The translations under genes and the position numbers were made by a program. Below the pieces are notes generated by a model. It was not told the DNA's origin and did not search any database. It was given only the letters and a program-made list of their open reading frames with translations. DNA of 64,000 nt from Promicromonospora sp. Populi (GTDB lineage: Bacteria; Actinomycetota; Actinomycetes; Actinomycetales; Cellulomonadaceae): contig NZ_CP163528.1 of the NCBI RefSeq assembly GCF_041081105.1, positions 496,001-560,000 on the forward strand, given 5' to 3'. This document shows, piece by piece, positions 59,652 through 64,000 of the stretch (its first letter is position 1; each line of letters begins with the position of its first letter).

Positions 59652-60098
59652 ATGGCCGCACTGGCCCAGATCTCACCGACCACCATCTCTCGTCACGCAG
59701 CAGTCGAGGCCATCGAGGCCGCCCTGCGCGGGGCGGCGGACGGTGGGGTGCCCTTCACCATCTCCGTCCTGGACGCGGGCGGGCACCTCGTCGCTCTCGT
59801 CCGTGAGGACGGCGCCGCGCTGGCGTCCATCGAGACGAGCCAGGCCAAGGCGCGCACCGCCCTGTACTTCGCCCAGCCCACCGCTGATCTCCAGGCCGCG
59901 GTGCAGCCTGGTGCGCCGCTCTTCACCATCGAGACCTCGGTGACCTCGCAGCTTGCGTTCGTCGGGGGCGGCATCCCGGTCGTCGACGCGAACGGCACCG
60001 TGATCGGCGCGGTCGGTGCGGGTGGCGCGAGCCCGCAGCAGGACCACGACATCGCCGCGACGGTTGTCGGCAAGCTGCAGGGGTCGACGGCGCGATGA
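59652..60098 (+). CDS. GlcG/HbpS-family heme-binding-like protein
   Basis: This 148-residue protein matches the GlcG/HbpS (DUF336) family: VPFTISVLDAGGHLVALVRE near residue 32, QAKARTALYFAQPT near 62, and GGIPVVDANGTVIGAVGAGG near 113. Family members bind heme or small cofactors; no export signal here, so a cytoplasmic role. ACAGGAG precedes the ATG. Stop overlaps the following gene (ATGA), forming a two-gene operon. Confidence 0.87.
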   Translation: MAALAQISPTTISRHAAVEAIEAALRGAADGGVPFTISVLDAGGHLVALVREDGAALASIETSQAKARTALYFAQPTADLQAAVQPGAPLFTIETSVTSQLAFVGGGIPVVDANGTVIGAVGAGGASPQQDHDIAATVVGKLQGSTAR

Positions 60099-61072
60099 CA
60101 ACTATGCGTGCGGTCGCCGCGGGCGGCCCGGACCACAAGCTGGTCGACGTCGAGCTGCCGATGCCCAGCCTCCGCGCGCACGACCTCCTCGTGCGCGTGG
60201 CGGCGGTCTCGGTCAATCCGGCCGACGTGAAGATCGCCGCCCGCGCCGCGGGAAAGCCGCGGATCCTCGGGTTCGACGCCGTCGGCACCGTGGTGGAGGT
60301 AGGCAGCGCCGCAACCGGCTTCGCGGCCGGTGACGAGGTCTACTACGCGGGCGACATCACCCGGCAGGGGGCGAACGCGGAGTTCCAGGCCATCGACGCG
60401 AGGCTGGTCGGACACAAGCCCGCCCAGCTCTCGGTGGCGGAGGCGGCCGCGATGCCGCTGACCACGATCACCGCGTGGGAGTCGCTGTTCACCCACCTCG
60501 CCGCCACCCCGGACACGACGGGTTCGCTCGTTGTGGTCGGTGCGGCCGGGGGCGTCGGCTCCGTGCTCATCCAGCTCGCGAAGCTGCGTACGGCGCTGCA
60601 CGTCATCGGCACGTCCTCCCGCCAGGAGTCCAGCGACTGGGTCACCACGATGGGCGCCGACGTCGTCGTCGACCATCGTTCCCTGGCGAAGTCCGTCAAG
60701 GCCGTTGCCCCCGAGGGTGTGGACGCGCTCTTCTCGTCCTACTCGACCGGCAACATCCAGGACTTCGCGGAGATCGTGAAGCCCTTCGGGCACATCGTGG
60801 CCATCGACGACGGCAAGCTGGACCTCGGTCCGCTCAAGTCGAAGAGCATCGCCTGGCACTGGGAGCTGATGTTCACCCACGCGATGTACAGCACGCCCGA
60901 CATGGCGTCGCAGGGTCAGCTGCTGAACGAGGCCGCTGACCTCTTCGACGCCGGGTCGCTGCGCACGACCCTGACCACCGAGCTCGACGACTTCAGCGCC
61001 GCTGGGATCCAGCACGCGCACGATCTCGTCGCCTCGGGCCGGACGATCGGCAAGGTCGTGGTGCGGCGCTGA
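60095..61072 (+). CDS. Zinc-independent quinone oxidoreductase/alcohol dehydrogenase-like enzyme
   Basis: This 325-residue MDR-family enzyme has AAVSVNPADVKIAAR near residue 35, GFDAVGTVVEVGSAATGFAA near 57, and the NADPH motif VVGAAGGVGSVLIQLAKL near 146. The Cys/His ligands of catalytic zinc are missing, placing it with the quinone reductase-like group. It probably detoxifies reactive quinones or enones, which fits HxlR control. Terminator follows. Confidence 0.88.
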   Translation: MTTMRAVAAGGPDHKLVDVELPMPSLRAHDLLVRVAAVSVNPADVKIAARAAGKPRILGFDAVGTVVEVGSAATGFAAGDEVYYAGDITRQGANAEFQAIDARLVGHKPAQLSVAEAAAMPLTTITAWESLFTHLAATPDTTGSLVVVGAAGGVGSVLIQLAKLRTALHVIGTSSRQESSDWVTTMGADVVVDHRSLAKSVKAVAPEGVDALFSSYSTGNIQDFAEIVKPFGHIVAIDDGKLDLGPLKSKSIAWHWELMFTHAMYSTPDMASQGQLLNEAADLFDAGSLRTTLTTELDDFSAAGIQHAHDLVASGRTIGKVVVRR

Positions 61073-61097
61073 CCCCGCCCACCGGGACGGCGTAACG

Positions 61098-61144
61098 CGG
61101 TGTCCTGGGTTCAAGGCCCGACCGGTCTTGAACCCAGGACACCG
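61098..61144. terminator. Bidirectional terminator between the quinone reductase-like and GH30 genes
   Basis: 18-bp perfect arms (61098-61115 and 61127-61144, core GTGTCCTGGGTTCAAG) around 11 bases, between convergent genes. Confidence 0.85.
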
Positions 61145-61182
61145 GTTTGTCCGACGACGTCCGGTGGCCGCCGGTGCAGGGC

Positions 61183-63081
61183 TCAGCCGGCCCGGGTGAG
61201 CCGGAAGGTCTGCGCCGCGGCGCCGGTGCAGGGCTGCTGCGTGAACCCGGTCCCGTCAGTCCCGGTCGCCGCGCCGAGGGTCAGGCACAGGTTGCTGTGC
61301 CGGGCGGTGAAGGTGAACGCGCCGCCCGCCGTCGTCGTCGGACGCCACTGCTGGTTGGTGCCGCCCACATAGCTCCAGAGATGGATCGCGGCTCCGCTGC
61401 CGACGGCCCCCGGGCCGCCGGCGACGTCCCAGACCCTGGCGGCGTGCTGGTTGGTCACCCGGTAGTAGCCGTCAGTGGTGGGGGTGAACTGCCAGCGCTG
61501 GTTGGCCTGGGTGGTGGGTCCGCAGGTCCACTGCTGCACGCCGGTGCCGTCGGTGGTGCCCCAGCCGGCGCCGTCGAGGCACTTGCTGCTCACCGAGGAG
61601 GTGACCTGGTACCAGGCCGCCGGGTCCGGGTCGGTCGGGGGAGTGGTGGTCGTCTGCGGGTCCCAGGTGTACGTGGCCACAGCCCGGCCGGGCAGCGTGT
61701 GGGTCACGGAGCGGCCCTCGTCGGTGATGGAGAACGTACGGCTGCCGGACGAGGCGTTCACGACGTACGCGACGCGGGTCCCGTTCGGGTTCTGGAAGAC
61801 GACGTTCTGGAGCCCGCCGGAGCCCTCGCTGGTGGAGCCGATGCGGCGGGCGCCGGCGTCGACGAACTTGCTGAGCTGACCCAGCACGTAGAACTCGGCG
61901 TTGCGGGTGACCGTGCTGCCGTTGATCTCGACGACACCGTTGCACCGGGTGGTGCAGTGGCCCTGGTGCGGCCCGCCGTTCTGGTTGAGCGCGAGGTTCC
62001 AGTTGATGACCGTCTCGCCGCCGTTGCGCATGTTGCGCACCACGAGGTTCTCCGCGTGCCAGATCAGCGTGTCGCCGAACGTGGAGGCAGCGTTGGCGCT
62101 GTCGGTGCCGGAGCACTCCGTGAAGTAGACACGTTTGCCGGCGTTGATCACCTGGGCCTGCGCCTCGGGGGAGCCGCCGTAGCAGTGGAAGGCCGCGCCG
62201 ACGATGCGGGAGATGCCCGCGGTGCCGTTGAACACCTCGATCGGGTAGCCGGGCTGGTCCCAGTTGTGGTCGTAGGCGAAGATCTGCGTGCCCAGGCCCG
62301 CGCTGGTCAGCGCGGGGTCAAGCACCCGGAAGAACGCCGCCTGCTGGGCGGCGGACATGCTCATCGAGGGGTAGCTCGTGGCGAAGAGGGGCTCGTTCTG
62401 GACCGTGAGGTCGCTGAGCGTCACGCCCTGCGCCGCGTACGCCTGGATCGTCCGCACCAGGTAGGTGGCGTACTCGTCGTACATGTCGGTGCGCAGGCTG
62501 CCGCCGTTCAGCGAGTTGCTGGTCTTCATCCAGGCCGGCGGGGACCAGGGGCTGCCCATGAACCGGATGCCCGGGTTGATAGCGCGCGCCTGCTGCAGCA
62601 CCGGCAGGATCTCCTGCTGGTCGCGGGCGATGCTGAACTGCCCCTGCGTGTCCTCGTAGGTGTAGAAGCCGCCGGAGTTGAAGTCCGTGCTGCCGAGCGG
62701 CTGGCGCAGGTAGTTCAGGCCGATGCCGTCGCCGGAGCGGGAGAACAGCGACTGCAGCATGCTGTTGCGGGTGGCGGCGGGCAGGTCGTTGATCAGGGCG
62801 GCGGACGCCTCGGTGACCGACGCGCCGGCGCCGGTGAAGCGCTGCAAGACCTGGGCCGGGTTCACCTGGATGTTGGTGGCCTGCGGGGTGGAGTTGAAGG
62901 CCAGCTCTCCGCCGTCGGTCAGCCTGCGGCTGCCGTCGGCGGTGGTCACCCAGACGTGCGCGCTGGTCGGGGCGGCGGCGGCCGGGCCGGCGGCCAGACC
63001 GATGCCCACGACGCCGACGGCCAGGACGCTCAGCGCGGCGAGCGACGTCCGGATGGACCCTGTGCGGGTTGTGCGCGACAT
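61183..63081 (-). CDS. Secreted GH30 glycosidase with ricin-type CBM13
   Basis: This 632-residue exported enzyme has a signal peptide (LAALSVLAVGVVGIGLAAGP to about residue 37), a GH30 barrel (VLQRFTGAGASVTEASAALI, GSPWSPPAWMKTSNSLNGG) with acid/base Glu in TVQNEPLF near residue 229 and nucleophile Glu in YFTECSG near 322, then a beta-sandwich and a C-terminal ricin/CBM13 trefoil (WYQVTSSVSSKCLDGAGWG, NQRWQFTPT). The subgroup fits endo-beta-1,6-glucanases or glucosylceramidase-like enzymes. Transcription starts over a 28-base palindrome shared with tetR. Confidence 0.9.
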   Translation of the reverse strand: MSRTTRTGSIRTSLAALSVLAVGVVGIGLAAGPAAAAPTSAHVWVTTADGSRRLTDGGELAFNSTPQATNIQVNPAQVLQRFTGAGASVTEASAALINDLPAATRNSMLQSLFSRSGDGIGLNYLRQPLGSTDFNSGGFYTYEDTQGQFSIARDQQEILPVLQQARAINPGIRFMGSPWSPPAWMKTSNSLNGGSLRTDMYDEYATYLVRTIQAYAAQGVTLSDLTVQNEPLFATSYPSMSMSAAQQAAFFRVLDPALTSAGLGTQIFAYDHNWDQPGYPIEVFNGTAGISRIVGAAFHCYGGSPEAQAQVINAGKRVYFTECSGTDSANAASTFGDTLIWHAENLVVRNMRNGGETVINWNLALNQNGGPHQGHCTTRCNGVVEINGSTVTRNAEFYVLGQLSKFVDAGARRIGSTSEGSGGLQNVVFQNPNGTRVAYVVNASSGSRTFSITDEGRSVTHTLPGRAVATYTWDPQTTTTPPTDPDPAAWYQVTSSVSSKCLDGAGWGTTDGTGVQQWTCGPTTQANQRWQFTPTTDGYYRVTNQHAARVWDVAGGPGAVGSGAAIHLWSYVGGTNQQWRPTTTAGGAFTFTARHSNLCLTLGAATGTDGTGFTQQPCTGAAAQTFRLTRAG

Positions 63082-63121
63082 TGCGACTCCCTCGATGGGT
63101 AGGTTTTTGCGGGAGCCTACT

Positions 63122-63149
63122 CCTACCTACCGAGTACTCGGTAGGTAGG
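63122..63149. promoter_or_regulatory. Perfect 28-bp palindrome, TetR operator
   Basis: The half-site CCTACCTACCGAGT (63122-63135) is repeated inverted without mismatch (63136-63149), centre GAGTACTC. It lies 41 bases upstream of the GH30 start and 75 bases upstream of tetR, with a further half-site-like GGGTAGG at 63097-63103. A TetR dimer pair is the expected binder. Confidence 0.85.
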
Positions 63150-63223
63150 GGATTCCCGTAACGCGCGTCCGGTGGCCTCCCGGTCGCGCGATGCGGTGCA
63201 CCCAGGTCCGTAGACTCGCTCGG

Positions 63224-63868
63224 ATGACACGAGAAGCCGGCGGAACCAGGGTGCGGCGTCCTCCCGCGGAGCGGCGGGCGGAGATCCTGCGCATCGCCAT
63301 GGAGACGTTCGCCGACCGCGGCTACCAGAGCGCGTCGCTGGCCGAGATCGCGGACCGGGTCGGGCTGACCCAGGCCGGCGTGCTGCACTACTTCTCGTCC
63401 AAGGCCGGCCTGCTCACCGGGGTGCTGGACCTGCGCGACTCCACGGACATCGAGGAGCTCGGCAACGAGCGGCCCCAGGGCCTGGCGTTCCTGCGCCACC
63501 TGGTCGAGACCACGCGGCGCAACGCCGAGCGGGAGGGGATCGTGCGGCTCTACACCGTGCTCGCGGCGGAGAGCGTGACCGCCGAGCACCCCGCACAGGA
63601 CTACTTCCGCGACCGCTACCAGGGGCTGCTCACCCTCGTGGTCGAGGCGCTCGACGAGGCGCAGGCGCAGGGCGAGGTGGGGCCCGACGTCGACCCCGGG
63701 ACCACCGCCCGGGTGATCGTCGCGATCATGGACGGGCTGCAGCTCCAATGGCTGCTCGAGCCCGGTTCCGTCGACATGGCGAAGGCGACCGAGGCCGCGA
63801 TCGTCAGGCTGATCGGCCGGGATCTGCCGCCGACGACGCGGCCGTTCCCGCTGTCGCCCGCTCCCTGA
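63224..63868 (+). CDS. TetR-family transcriptional regulator
   Basis: This 214-residue regulator has a TetR helix-turn-helix at residues 16-62 (AEILRIAMETFADRGYQSAS, LAEIADRVGLTQAGVLHYFS) and a ligand domain with LYTVLAAESVTAEHPAQDYF. The DNA-binding domain is normal and complete. ATG 63224 is chosen over an upstream codon at 63191. It faces GH30 with the palindrome between, so it probably controls both genes; ligand unknown, perhaps a glucan oligosaccharide. Confidence 0.9.
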   Translation: MTREAGGTRVRRPPAERRAEILRIAMETFADRGYQSASLAEIADRVGLTQAGVLHYFSSKAGLLTGVLDLRDSTDIEELGNERPQGLAFLRHLVETTRRNAEREGIVRLYTVLAAESVTAEHPAQDYFRDRYQGLLTLVVEALDEAQAQGEVGPDVDPGTTARVIVAIMDGLQLQWLLEPGSVDMAKATEAAIVRLIGRDLPPTTRPFPLSPAP

Positions 63869-64000
63869 CCATCCGCTCCTCCCGGAGCGCCACCTCCAGC
63901 GCCACGAAGGCCAGCACGTCCAGGAGCAGGCCGAACGCCGCAGCCCAGCGCACCGCCCGGAACACCAGGAGCTGGGTGAACAGGAGGCTGACGAGCACCG
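63804..64000 (-). CDS. Membrane protein fragment at the right edge (partial)
   Basis: An open minus-strand frame runs from the edge to a stop at 63804, overlapping tetR by 65 bases. The readable part is VSLLFTQLLVFRAVRWAAAF and GLLLDVLAFVALEVALREER, hydrophobic then basic, followed by an Ala/Ser tail. It could be the end of a membrane protein gene; the overlap with tetR and short length leave this uncertain. Confidence 0.35.
   Translation of the reverse strand, partial: VLVSLLFTQLLVFRAVRWAAAFGLLLDVLAFVALEVALREERMVRERATAGTAASSAADPGRSA

Overview
The window reads as chromosomal DNA of a high-GC actinobacterium. Codon third positions are strongly G/C, F420-dependent luciferase-like oxidoreductases and ANTAR regulators are present, and the Suf iron-sulfur operon has the actinobacterial order sufR-B-D-(Rieske)-C-S-U-T beside heme A synthase and an ABC exporter. 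Secreted hydrolases for alpha-1,3-glucan (GH87), beta-1,6-glucan type substrates (GH30) and cellulose (GH6) suggest a polysaccharide-degrading member of the Micrococcales, for example a Promicromonospora/Cellulosimicrobium type. That genus guess is inference. No rRNA, tRNA, CRISPR array, transposase or integrase was recognised.

Layout: 1-4.5 kb holds the end of pyrG, a Nudix hydrolase, a DUF4230 membrane protein, a Cys-rich protein and a flavin monooxygenase, separated by strong intergenic hairpins. From 4.5 to 11.1 kb lie a large SARP/AfsR-like regulator preceded by 52-bp tandem repeats, a DrrAB-type exporter and ctaA. From 11.3 to 14 kb are two tandem subtilisin-like proteases that share a promoter element. 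From 14 to 23 kb are an ABC exporter and the Suf operon. From 23 to 25.4 kb are a DUF4394 protein divergent from an ECF sigma/anti-sigma pair. From 25.4 to 32.8 kb are a GH87 enzyme, then an atypical P450, a sulfotransferase and a cyclic-nucleotide-domain/flavoprotein fusion, ending in small or decayed reading frames.

From 33 to 43.6 kb come a serine hydrolase and then a LacI-centred locus. A secreted PQQ-type sugar dehydrogenase and a secreted isomerase-like protein face a NitT/TauT-class ABC transporter and a Gfo/Idh/MocA oxidoreductase across the LacI gene. A perfectly conserved 26-bp sequence stands in both flanking promoters, and a fragment of larE lies between them. From 43.6 to 49.2 kb are two F420-type oxidoreductases, a GH6 cellulase, a divergent GH13 enzyme and CsbD. 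From 49.2 to 56.2 kb are stress and signalling genes (SDR, ANTAR, DUF4193, GAF-ANTAR, a two-component pair with a sensor-less kinase, a LuxR protein). From 56.2 to 64 kb are a phosphotransferase, divergent doxX/marR, hxlR/hbpS and GH30/tetR units, each with a recognisable palindrome in the shared promoter.

The genes most likely to act together are the Suf operon, the LacI locus, the P450-sulfotransferase pair, and the GH13 enzyme with its coupled LLM oxidoreductase.
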